A DNA stretch of 64,000 nt, taken from contig WYAX01000016.1 of the NCBI GenBank assembly GCA_011525625.1, positions 124,001 through 188,000 on the forward strand, in the 5' to 3' direction. Origin of the DNA: Nitrospira defluvii. GTDB taxonomy: Bacteria; Nitrospirota; Nitrospiria; Nitrospirales; Nitrospiraceae. Every line of letters begins with the position of its first letter. Positions within the stretch are counted from its first letter, which is position 1. This document shows, one piece after another, positions 9,289-17,453 of this stretch. The notes under the pieces were generated by a model that was not told the DNA's origin, made no database searches, and saw only the letters and a program-made list of their open reading frames with translations. A program made the position numbers and the translations under genes.

Positions 9289-10263
9289 GAAGAGGATGAT
9301 GAGGTGGTCGCCCAGCGACACCGAGCGCAGGGGAAACGTTTTGATCAGCAGGGCGACGATTTTGGTCGGCTCGGCCAGATTGTACGTGCCCGTCACCGCG
9401 TGGCGCCCCACGTCGTCGTTCAAGAGAAGGATCTTTCCCGGATGGTAGCGGCGCACTTCGTCGAGCACCTGCGTCAACGGCATGCCGTTGACGACGAGGC
9501 GGTCCTTCATCCAGGCTTCCGCCGCCGCCATGTCGACGGCATGGGCCGCGCCGAGGCGCCCCTGTTCGATCTCGACTTCGGACCCGGCGTGCAGCCGGAC
9601 AGGCTCTTCGCCGTCATCGTGGGCGGCGACTTCGACGGTTCCTTCCAACACGGTGACCCGTTCGCGCTCGGCCGACCGGACGGTGAATCCGGTGCCCACC
9701 GCCCGAGTGACGCTCCTTGCGCCTTGTACCAGGAAGGGCCGGTCAGGATCGGGCGTGACCTGAAAGAAGGCTTCGCCCTTGAGCAAGCGGACGCGCCTGG
9801 TGCCCCCCTCGAACGAGATCCCCACGGCGGTTTGTGTGTTAAGGATCACGGTCGATTGATCGGGGAGGGTGATCGTCCGGCGTTCGCCGATTCCGGTGTG
9901 ATGGTCGGCCTGAAGCGTGATGAGCGGATCCCAATAGAGGGTCATGAGAACCAACACCGCCGCCGTCGCCAGCCCCGCCGAAACCATCATCCGTCGCGCG
10001 CGTGGGAGGGTGCGATCGATCCGCGCGGGCGGAACGTGAAACGCCGCGTGAGTCGCGGCGGCGTGCAGGTCCGGATCGTTCCATACCGCCGACACCGACT
10101 CGTAGACTCGCGCATGGGCGGGGCTCTGCGCCCGCCAGGCTTCAAATTCGCGTCGGTCCTCGACGGACAGCCGATTGCCGGCAAGACGCACCACCCACGT
10201 CATCGCTTCCTTACGCACGACGGCCTCGTTCGGACTTTGTGTGCTTGGATCGGGTTCTCTCAT
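9286..10263 (-). CDS. fecR: FecR-type anti-sigma/signal relay protein (cassette B)
   Basis: 325 aa. DUF4880-like N-terminus (RKEAMTWVVRLAGNRLSVED), transmembrane segment about 93-112, FecR core (GERRTITLPDQSTVILNTQ, LLKGEAFFQV) and C-terminal STN-like part (VTGTYNLAEPTKIVALL). The C-terminal end HLIILF is at the usual length, although the stop codon lies inside the terminal repeat of an intergenic element. Sequence style is closest to the FecR proteins of cassettes C and E. It follows fecI B after 84 bp. Confidence 0.9.
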   Translation of the reverse strand: MREPDPSTQSPNEAVVRKEAMTWVVRLAGNRLSVEDRREFEAWRAQSPAHARVYESVSAVWNDPDLHAAATHAAFHVPPARIDRTLPRARRMMVSAGLATAAVLVLMTLYWDPLITLQADHHTGIGERRTITLPDQSTVILNTQTAVGISFEGGTRRVRLLKGEAFFQVTPDPDRPFLVQGARSVTRAVGTGFTVRSAERERVTVLEGTVEVAAHDDGEEPVRLHAGSEVEIEQGRLGAAHAVDMAAAEAWMKDRLVVNGMPLTQVLDEVRRYHPGKILLLNDDVGRHAVTGTYNLAEPTKIVALLIKTFPLRSVSLGDHLIILF

Positions 10264-10347
10264 GATGCGGTCTCACCGCGGCAACCGGCCGGTCTGAGCC
10301 TACGTGGGGCTCAGTATATCCTGTGACGAAACGGCGCGTCATGATCC

Positions 10348-10857
10348 TCATTCCTCCCGGTCGAGCGATTCAATCGCGGCACAATGACGCTCGAGCGCGC
10401 GCATCAACAGTTTTTCCACGCCGCTCTCGGAGATGCCCATGCGTTCGGCGATCTCTGCATAGGAGTAGCCGTACACGCGGTACTGGAGATAGGCTTCGCG
10501 TGTGCGCGGTGGAAGGGACTCGATCGACTTCAGGAACAGGTGAAACCGTTCCTTCCCGAGCAACTCGCGCTCGGCCGAGGGGATCGGGCTCGCGATCTCG
10601 GAGGCGTCATCCAGCGACGCGGCTTGCCGAAACCCTTGGCGCATGCGGCGGAGATAATCCAAGGCGACGTTGTGGGCGGTGCGAAAGAGAAAGGCGCGCG
10701 GGTTGGCGATGGGTTGCTTGGCCGCTCCCGCCACACGCACATAACTCTCCTGCGCCAGATCGGCGGCCGTGTCCTGGCAGCGCACCAGTTTGGCCAGCCA
10801 TCGGATGAGCACCCGTTGATGGTCTCTGTATAGTTGTTCGATTTCTCCGGATGTCAT
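10348..10857 (-). CDS. fecI: FecI-type ECF sigma factor (cassette B)
   Basis: 169 aa, a compact ECF sigma factor. Region 2: DTAADLAQESYVRVAG and PRAFLFRTAHNVALDYLRRM. Region 4: LPPRTREAYLQYRVYGYSYAEI and SESGVEKLLMRALER. It is strikingly similar to the sigma factor of cassette E (shared IRWLAKLVRC and TAADLAQESY), although the two receptors belong to different groups. ATG at 10857. An inverted repeat at 10931-10949 lies upstream. Confidence 0.92.
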   Translation of the reverse strand: MTSGEIEQLYRDHQRVLIRWLAKLVRCQDTAADLAQESYVRVAGAAKQPIANPRAFLFRTAHNVALDYLRRMRQGFRQAASLDDASEIASPIPSAERELLGKERFHLFLKSIESLPPRTREAYLQYRVYGYSYAEIAERMGISESGVEKLLMRALERHCAAIESLDREE

Positions 10858-10930
10858 GAGGTCATGGCGGACAACGATCGCGCGGATTCCTTTGGCGAGC
10901 GGCGATGCATAGCAGGATCCAAGAGAAAAA

Positions 10931-10949
10931 TGGAATGTTCGAATTCCAG
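10931..10949 (-). promoter_or_regulatory. Inverted repeat upstream of fecI B
   Basis: GGAATGTTCGAATTCC (10932-10947) has GGAAT/ATTCC arms and lies 75 bp before fecI B. An almost identical sequence is found before fecI I (53680-53698), and looser matches before fecI D (21982-22000) and fecI H (47041-47058). Possible operator for a shared regulator such as Fur; inferred. Confidence 0.4.
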
Positions 10950-11010
10950 GGAAGTGGATGGAGGAGGGAAGAGCCTTGGAGGCAGTCGATGGGGCGATCG
11001 GCGCTCCGTC

Positions 11011-12273
11011 TCACCCGGCCGTGACGGCATCGGATTTGACCAGGTGCCGTTGGGCACGCCTGGCATAGGCCGCCTGTTTTCTCCACCAGATGACGACCCC
11101 CGTGATCGACAGGGCGGCGGTACCCACGCCTAGCATCGAGACCAGAATGCGGCCCGGCAGACCGAGAATGCGGCCGGAATGCATCGGGAACTGGGCTTGC
11201 ACGAAAAGATCACCCGCCGTGCCCTTCCACGGTTGGCGATCGCCCAGATACCGGCCGTCGCTGCCGTCGAAGTACAAGGCCGGCGGGCCCACGCCGGCCG
11301 CGCCGTGATCATCGCCGGGCTTGAAGAACCGTACGGTATAGATCCCGAACTCTTGACTATAGGACAGGTCGCCTTCCGGCTCCTGCCGGCCTTGTGCCGC
11401 CTGTTCCTGCCGGGCCCGCTCAAGGATCTCCGCAAAGCCGACGGCGGGCGCGATGGGGTGATGTTTGCCGCTCGGCTCGCGCAAGTCGAACGGCGTCGGC
11501 GTTACCTGGGTGACCAGGGACATCAACGGATAAAACAGCTCTCGGTAGAGATTGAGAGAAAAGGCCGTGAAGGCCAGCATGAACAACAAGACCCATGCCC
11601 AGAGACCAAATGCGCGGTGGAAATCAAAGTTGATGCGGCGGCTCGTCCCCGACAGCTTGACCACCCAGGACGGTTTCCAACGAACCCACCATCCCGGATG
11701 GGACTGCGCATGCGACGGCGGAATCTTCGACGGCAGGGTCAGATAGAAACCGACGAAACAATCCAAGGCCCACAGAATGGCGATGCCGCCCATGACCCAC
11801 AGGCCCCATTCGTCGATTCCCCACATCTCCGGGATGTGCAGCGAATAATGCAGCTTGTACAGAAACGACACGAACGTTTCCTTGGTGACCGGCCACACGG
11901 CGCCCCATTCGCGCCGCCCCAATTCGCCCCCCGTCGCCGGATCGATGAACACCTGGTTATAGCCCAACTCGTACAACCGGCCCGTCGCGGGATCGACGCG
12001 CGGATCGACCCCAAAGGCGAGCGCATCACCCGCTTCAACGGCCAGCGGAATGAACGTCACCCGCGCGCGCGGGTCTCGCGCCTCGATGGCGTCGGCCAGA
12101 TCGAACAGCGAGAGGGAGGGCCCGCGGGACGAGGCGTGCGTCAGATGGGGATTTAGCAGTTCGTCGAGTTCATGATCCCAAGAGATGACGGCACCGGTCA
12201 GTCCCGACAGGATCAGGAATCCGGCCATCAGCAGTCCTGCCCATCGGTGAATAAGCAGTGCGATATGGTTCAT
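11011..12273 (-). CDS. PepSY-associated membrane protein, putative ferric-siderophore reductase (PepSY 1)
   Basis: 420 aa inner-membrane protein of the PepSY-TM (PiuB/FoxB-like) family. The first helix, about 8-30, includes HRWAGLLMAGFLILSGLTG. A large periplasmic PepSY region follows (ATGRLYELGYNQVFIDPATG), then helices near 155-180 and 220-245 (FDFHRAFGLWAWVLLFMLAF) and a last helix with SITGVVIWWRK. His residues sit at helix ends (HRW, LHYSLHI, FHRAFG). FoxB-type members are linked to reductive release of iron from siderophores; that role is inferred here. It lies downstream of cassette C, 406 bp after receptor C. Confidence 0.85.
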   Translation of the reverse strand: MNHIALLIHRWAGLLMAGFLILSGLTGAVISWDHELDELLNPHLTHASSRGPSLSLFDLADAIEARDPRARVTFIPLAVEAGDALAFGVDPRVDPATGRLYELGYNQVFIDPATGGELGRREWGAVWPVTKETFVSFLYKLHYSLHIPEMWGIDEWGLWVMGGIAILWALDCFVGFYLTLPSKIPPSHAQSHPGWWVRWKPSWVVKLSGTSRRINFDFHRAFGLWAWVLLFMLAFTAFSLNLYRELFYPLMSLVTQVTPTPFDLREPSGKHHPIAPAVGFAEILERARQEQAAQGRQEPEGDLSYSQEFGIYTVRFFKPGDDHGAAGVGPPALYFDGSDGRYLGDRQPWKGTAGDLFVQAQFPMHSGRILGLPGRILVSMLGVGTAALSITGVVIWWRKQAAYARRAQRHLVKSDAVTAG

Positions 12274-12679
12274 AGTGTTCTCGCAGTAGTACTCCTCCGT
12301 ATGCCTACACGGTTTGGCCGGCAGAAGGCAATGATCTCCCGGCGGTTATCCATGACGGTGAGCCGCCAGGGGAGGAGGGTGATAGGTCAGGTGCCGACGG
12401 CTACCTGACCGCTTCAGCCGAATCCGGCGGAGAAGGGGCCTCGTGCTTCCGACTACCGGTCGACTTGAAATCGATCGGTCGCCGGACCGGCCAGCAGCCG
12501 AGGGAGATCACGAGCCCCTGTCCCTCTCCGCGGGTGTTGCAGAGTGTCGGGCATGGCGACCTCGGCCTTCTCATTCGGATTGGGTCTGCCCGCAGGGCAG
12601 CAACGGCCGTCGGTGATGCAGGCCGGCGCGAGAACGCTCGGTTGCCAATGCATGCGGGGACGAAGCATGCTCTCCCTTC
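12274..12679. other. Intergenic region between receptor C and PepSY 1
   Basis: No convincing gene. It holds a perfect 8-bp stem (GGTCAGGT 12385-12392 with ACCTGACC 12403-12410) without a T tract, which could be a weak terminator of the receptor C transcript or a leader structure of PepSY 1. I see no clear promoter. Confidence 0.35.
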
Positions 12680-15220
12680 TCACCAGCGATACCGCAGGCT
12701 GGCATAGACCGTGCGTCGGACTCCGTAGAAGCAGGCCGCGTCCGCGCAGGTCGCGACGTATTCGCGATCGAGCAGGTTGTTGAGGTTGACGCTCAACTCG
12801 GCCCCTCGGAGCGAGTCGTGCACACGTCGCAGGTCATATCGGACGGCGGCATCGAATAAGACGTAAGAGGGCGCTTTCAAGCTGTTGGACAGGTCGCCGT
12901 AGTTCGACCCGGTATAGCGTGTCCCGCCGCCCAGATTCAGTCCGGCCAATGGCCCTTCTTGAAACCCATAGTCGAGCCAGAATGACGCTTGATGCTTGGG
13001 GGTCAGCGACAACCGGCGGCCGAGGGTGAGGGGATCATTGCTCTCCGTGACCTTCGTATCGGTAAAGGCATACCCCGCGATGATGCCGAGCGACTGCGTG
13101 AGATTCGCCTTCGCCTCCACCTCAATGCCGCGCGCCAGGGCTTCTCCGGTCTGCACATTGAAGCCGAAATGTCCCGGCGTGAGATCCGGCGTCACGATAT
13201 TTTGCCGGAGCAGGTGATAGGCGGAGACGGTTAGGAGCGCATCGTAGCCGGCGGGCTTGAATTTGATGCCGGCTTCATACTGTTGCCCCGTGGTGGGCTT
13301 GAACGGTGTACCGCCGAAGTCGGTTCCGGCCTCCGGCTGAAACGAGGTCGAGTAGCTGACATAGGGCGCGATGCCGCTGTCGAAGAGGTAACTCAATCCG
13401 ACACGATAGGTAGCGGCATTGTCCCGTTGTCGCGTTGTGGCCCGTTCGTCGAAGAGCAGGTCGGTGGTTTGGGTATCGGTGTTGGCGAAATCGTAGCGAG
13501 CCCCCAGCGTCAGGATCCATCGGTCGTACTTGACCTGGTCCTGCGCGTACACGCCGACTTGGTCGCGCTGCTGGGCGGTCGTGAAGTCGATCACCGGCGT
13601 CGTCCACGGCTGATCGTAGAGGGGCGCATAGACATCCAGCGTCGGAGAGTCGGAAAACCCGCGTTGCGATCGACCCCAGAGGCGCCGATAATCGACGCCC
13701 ATCAACACCGTGTGCCGCAGCATTGCGGTGTCAAAGGCTCCTTGGAGACGGGTGTCCAGGGTGGCCGTATTCGCAAGATCCCGATACAGTCCGGCCAGGC
13801 GGCTGATTGTTCGAAAATCCACCGGGTTCTCGTCGCCGTCCCGCACGAAATCCAGGTAAAACGTGGTGGGATAGTCGGTCCGAACGTGGGCGAAGCGGAA
13901 GTTTTGTTCCAACTTCCAGGACTCGTTGAACCGATGCTCCAACGCATACCCCATCGTGTATTGCTGCCGCTTCCAGCGATCGAACCCGGGTTCGCCGACA
14001 AATCGATTGATCGGGATTCTGCCGTTCGGATTCCCGAGCAGCGAGCCTTCCGGAGGAAGGAACTGCAGGGTGTTTCCGGCATCGTCCTTCTGAAACTGGC
14101 TGAGAATCGTGAACGAGGTGTTGGCATTCGGGCGCCAGGTCAAACTCGGCGCGATGAAGTAGCGATTGTCCTTGGCAAAATCGATCTGCGTGTCGCTATA
14201 GCGCCCCAGCGCCGTAATCCGGTACAGAAACCGCCCTTTCTCGTCGATCGGTCCGCCCAGGTCGATTCCGGCCTGCATGCGCTTGAAACTGCCGCCGGTC
14301 AATAAAATCTCCCGCACCGGAGCCTCAGTGGGCCGTTTGCTTGTCATGTTGACCAAACCGCCGGGGGAGCTTTGGCCATAGAGCATGGACGCCGGACCTT
14401 TGAGAATCTCGACTCGTTCCAACCCGTAGGGCTCAATGCGCAGGTTGCCGTAATTGATACCGACTAATCCCAGCCCATCCAGGAATTGCGGCGCATCGAA
14501 GCCACGGATATTGAAATAATCGTCCCGCATCACCGGCCCATACATTTCCGTGAGGATGCCGGGGGTGTACATGACTGCCTGGCTGATGTTTTGCACCAGT
14601 CGGGTGTTCATCTCGGCGCGTGTGATGACGTTGATGGTCTGCGGGGTCTCGATGAGCGGGGTATCAGTTTTCGTCGCCGTACTCGTCTCTTCGGCCACGT
14701 AGGAGGTCGTGTCGTCGCGCTGGCGCACGTCTTTCACGAGGATCTCCGGCACTTTGACCGGCTTCTGGTTGACCGCGGTTTCGTTGCCGCCGGACGGCTG
14801 CTCGTGCGTTCCGGTGGGGACCGTCTGGCTTTGTGGAGGGGCTACCGGGGTCGGGACCGGGCTGCTCACGGGCTGGAGGGTGATGGTTGTGTCGTTGGCA
14901 AATCGATAGTTCAGCCCTGTATCCGTCAACAATCGCCTCAGCGCATCCACTGAGGTGTACCGGCCGGTGACTCCCGTCGAAACCAACCCTGCGGTCATCG
15001 CGGCTTCGTAGCTGAGCAGGAAATCTGTCGTCGCCGCAAACGATTTCAACGCGTGATCCAACGGCTGCGCGGGAATATCGAACTCGAAAACATGGTCCGA
15101 TTGCGCGCGGGAGAGGAGAGGCGCCGGGGCCTGCATGAGGCAGAGGAAGACGACGCACATTGCGACTCGGCGTCGCATCTGATCCCAGTAGACACACCAC
15201 GACATCGGCACTCTGCTCAC
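12680..15220 (-). CDS. fecA-like: TonB-dependent ferric-siderophore receptor with signalling domain (receptor C)
   Basis: 846 aa from a GTG start at 15220, chosen because AAAGGAGG lies five bases upstream; the in-frame ATG at 15241 precedes the ribosome site and would overlap it. A hydrophobic signal sequence (about 19-36) is followed by the STN domain (FDIPAQPLDHALKSFAA), a linker, the TonB box in PVKVPEILVKDV, a plug with FNIRGFDAPQFLDGLG and LKGPASMLYGQSSPGG, and a barrel ending ASLRYRW. It belongs with receptors B and D. The N-terminal region is longer than usual, so signal peptidase cleavage near LLSRAQS is likely. Confidence 0.92.
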   Translation of the reverse strand: MSRVPMSWCVYWDQMRRRVAMCVVFLCLMQAPAPLLSRAQSDHVFEFDIPAQPLDHALKSFAATTDFLLSYEAAMTAGLVSTGVTGRYTSVDALRRLLTDTGLNYRFANDTTITLQPVSSPVPTPVAPPQSQTVPTGTHEQPSGGNETAVNQKPVKVPEILVKDVRQRDDTTSYVAEETSTATKTDTPLIETPQTINVITRAEMNTRLVQNISQAVMYTPGILTEMYGPVMRDDYFNIRGFDAPQFLDGLGLVGINYGNLRIEPYGLERVEILKGPASMLYGQSSPGGLVNMTSKRPTEAPVREILLTGGSFKRMQAGIDLGGPIDEKGRFLYRITALGRYSDTQIDFAKDNRYFIAPSLTWRPNANTSFTILSQFQKDDAGNTLQFLPPEGSLLGNPNGRIPINRFVGEPGFDRWKRQQYTMGYALEHRFNESWKLEQNFRFAHVRTDYPTTFYLDFVRDGDENPVDFRTISRLAGLYRDLANTATLDTRLQGAFDTAMLRHTVLMGVDYRRLWGRSQRGFSDSPTLDVYAPLYDQPWTTPVIDFTTAQQRDQVGVYAQDQVKYDRWILTLGARYDFANTDTQTTDLLFDERATTRQRDNAATYRVGLSYLFDSGIAPYVSYSTSFQPEAGTDFGGTPFKPTTGQQYEAGIKFKPAGYDALLTVSAYHLLRQNIVTPDLTPGHFGFNVQTGEALARGIEVEAKANLTQSLGIIAGYAFTDTKVTESNDPLTLGRRLSLTPKHQASFWLDYGFQEGPLAGLNLGGGTRYTGSNYGDLSNSLKAPSYVLFDAAVRYDLRRVHDSLRGAELSVNLNNLLDREYVATCADAACFYGVRRTVYASLRYRW

Positions 15221-15371
15221 AGAAGCCTCCTTTGCTACCATCTGTCCAGGAGTTCAATGATGCGCTCTGAATGAGCGCATGCGACTCTCAGCGGTTCGTC
15301 ACGATACGCGCGCTTATAGGTGTAACGTATGGGAAAGGGCGGTTCGGGAAAGCAGAGAAAATTTTTTTCTT

Positions 15372-16337
15372 TTAGCGAAGAATAATTAACCGGTCGGTCA
15401 GCCGATCCATGTGAATCGGCAGCGTGTTGGCGAGCACCGTCATCGTGTCGGCTGTGTTGGTGAGATCGTAGATGCCGGTGACTCGAATCCCGCGAGCCGA
15501 CGGATTCAAGATTACGATGGAGCCGGAATGATACCGTTGCATTTCCTCGATGACCTCCGAGAGCGGCTGATCGGAGACCACGAGACGCCGGCGCGTCCAG
15601 GCCGTGGCATCGGCCGCCGTCACGTGGGAGACAGGTCCGGCGCCGTCGGCCCCGATGGACACCCGTTGCCCGGCCGTGAGGTGGATCGGAGACGATGACG
15701 GGTTCGCGCCTGTCACCTGGACCGTACCGTGGATGACGGTGATGGTCGTGGTTTCCTGTTGTTCACGGACGACGAATTCGGTTCCCAGCACCCGCACCCG
15801 ATGCCCCGCATGCTCGACGATGAACGGTCTTGTCGCATCGGCCTGTACCTGGAACAACGCTTCGCCCTTGAGCAGGCGAACGAGGCGATGTGCGCCCTCG
15901 ACATGGGACACCAGTGCCGTATTCGTGTTCAGAACCACGGATGAGCGGTCGGGCAGGTGAATCGTTCGCTGCTCACCGGTGGCGGTGGCATAGTCTGCCC
16001 TGAGGGTGAGGAACACGTGGCTGGAGAAGGACCAGCATCCTGCGACCAACAGCAGTGTTGCGGCGACGGCCCACCAGGTTCGAGGCCCAATGCTCGAGCG
16101 TGGCCGTTCCTGCACATCGGCCGGGGGAACGGAGCCGAGCGCCACAGCAAGGTCTGCCGCCTCCCATGTACGGCAAATGCGCTCAAAGGCCTCGTCATGC
16201 TCCGGACTGCGCCGGCGCCAACTCTCGAGCCGCCGGCGTTCCTCGTCGGTAAAGTCCTCAGCATCGAAACGGGCAAACCATTCGGTCGCTTCTCGGAGCA
16301 AATCGCGTTCTTGGTCGGCCACGCCGGTCACCATCAT
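15372..16337 (-). CDS. fecR: FecR-type anti-sigma/signal relay protein (cassette C)
   Basis: 321 aa from the ATG at 16335-16337, which overlaps the fecI C stop codon (ATGA). The overlap implies translational coupling and decides against an upstream in-frame start at 16370. DUF4880-like start (LLREATEWFARFDAEDFTDEE), one membrane helix (TWWAVAATLLLVAGCW), FecR core (GEQRTIHLPDRSSVVLNTNT, LLKGEALFQV) and an STN-like end (VTGIYDLTNTADTMTVL). Gene order and spacing place it with receptor C, 151 bp downstream. Confidence 0.91.
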   Translation of the reverse strand: MMVTGVADQERDLLREATEWFARFDAEDFTDEERRRLESWRRRSPEHDEAFERICRTWEAADLAVALGSVPPADVQERPRSSIGPRTWWAVAATLLLVAGCWSFSSHVFLTLRADYATATGEQRTIHLPDRSSVVLNTNTALVSHVEGAHRLVRLLKGEALFQVQADATRPFIVEHAGHRVRVLGTEFVVREQQETTTITVIHGTVQVTGANPSSSPIHLTAGQRVSIGADGAGPVSHVTAADATAWTRRRLVVSDQPLSEVIEEMQRYHSGSIVILNPSARGIRVTGIYDLTNTADTMTVLANTLPIHMDRLTDRLIILR

Positions 16338-16852
16338 GCCCTCGCTACCTCGTCGAGGGCTTTCTGGCAATGGTATAGCGCCTTGGCCAGATGGTTTTCC
16401 ACTTGTCGTTTCGTCAACTTGAGCCGCGTCGCGATGTCTTCATGCGGACATCCCTGTACCCGGCGAAGCCACAACACCTGTTGCGTCACGTGCGGTAGAG
16501 ACCGGAATGCGTTTTGAAAGACCGCCAGCCGCTGCTTTCCGTAGATTTCATCCACCGGAGCCGGGGCATCGCTCGGCACAACCGCGGCGTCTTCCAGCGG
16601 CACGTGCAGAGGAGTGCGCAGCTTCTGCTTCCGAAGATGATCCAGTGCCAAGTTGGTGGCGATTCGATGGAGATAGGCCCGCGGATACGCGATCTCCGGT
16701 TCACGCGGATTGCCCATCACGCGCAAGTAAGTCTCTTGTAGAAGGTCTGCAGCGGTGTCGGCGCATCCGACGATGCGTCGCAGCTTGGCCGCCAGCTCAG
16801 AGCGGTAGTCCCGGAAGAATCCTTCCAGATCTGAAGGGGACGATGTGCTCAT
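16334..16852 (-). CDS. fecI: FecI-type ECF sigma factor (cassette C)
   Basis: 172 aa. Region 2: DTAADLLQETYLRVMGN and PRAYLHRIATNLALDHLRK. Region 4: LPHVTQQVLWLRRVQGCPHEDI, then LTKRQVENHLAKAL. The stop overlaps the start of fecR C by four bases. It begins a tight sigma-anti-sigma pair. Confidence 0.92.
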   Translation of the reverse strand: MSTSSPSDLEGFFRDYRSELAAKLRRIVGCADTAADLLQETYLRVMGNPREPEIAYPRAYLHRIATNLALDHLRKQKLRTPLHVPLEDAAVVPSDAPAPVDEIYGKQRLAVFQNAFRSLPHVTQQVLWLRRVQGCPHEDIATRLKLTKRQVENHLAKALYHCQKALDEVARA

Positions 16853-17453
16853 GGATGCAATCGGGTTGTGCCTGGGGGTAGCGGGGCGCCGTCGGAAACA
16901 GGGGCGAGTGGCTGATACTGCCGATAACAGTGTTGAATGTCGGCCGTCGTCATAGGAAGTACAACCATCAATCCTGGACGCGCAGACCCTACAGGCATCG
17001 CCGCCGAAACACCATGCTCAATATCCGGAGCCTCTCCGAACGGCTGAATTCAGGTGGGGAGGGGGAGAGAGGAGTGGCCTCAGCGGCGCGGAGCCGGTGG
17101 GTGGGCATGGGAGAGACTCGTCATGAGCGGCGCAAGGCTATCCCCGGCGGCTCCGCAGTGAGTGGAACACCCAGTGGTTACGTCGGCGGAAACATCGAAC
17201 AGGGGCTCGGTGTTCATGCATCAAGAGGAATTTGGCTCATTCGTCGACTGTGCCTCTGTGTGGACGCAGATTGTCCCCTCTCGCCATGTCTCGGCGGCTG
17301 TGTCACGGGCAGAGCGGTCCACACAGAACCGGTGCGCGCGGCACGGTCTCCTCACACGGAAGGATGCGCGAAGGCATGCCCTGTCAGCACTCGTGGCTTG
17401 CGAACGGATCAACACGAAGGAGCGCCTGCCGGCCTAGGTTCTGGTGAAGCCCG
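16853..17453. other. Intergenic region between fecI C and receptor D
   Basis: A 600-bp stretch without a supported gene. On the minus strand near 17003-17024 it carries TTGAGCATGG followed by TGTTTCGGCGGCG, closely resembling a stretch upstream of fecI E (28526-28545). In both copies an ATG opens a very short frame (MVFRRR or MEFRRR). No receptor relic or RNA gene was recognised. Confidence 0.35.

Noticed and set aside
8620..10326. Long plus-strand open frame opposite receptor B and fecR B
   Set aside because: It is antisense to two well-supported genes, shows no family features and is low-complexity in charged residues; typical of high-GC antisense frames. The same holds for plus-strand frames at 23861-25459 and 50200-51492.
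12453..12683. Small minus-strand frame directly after receptor C
   Set aside because: Starts one codon before the receptor stop but has no ribosome site, no conserved motif and atypical composition.
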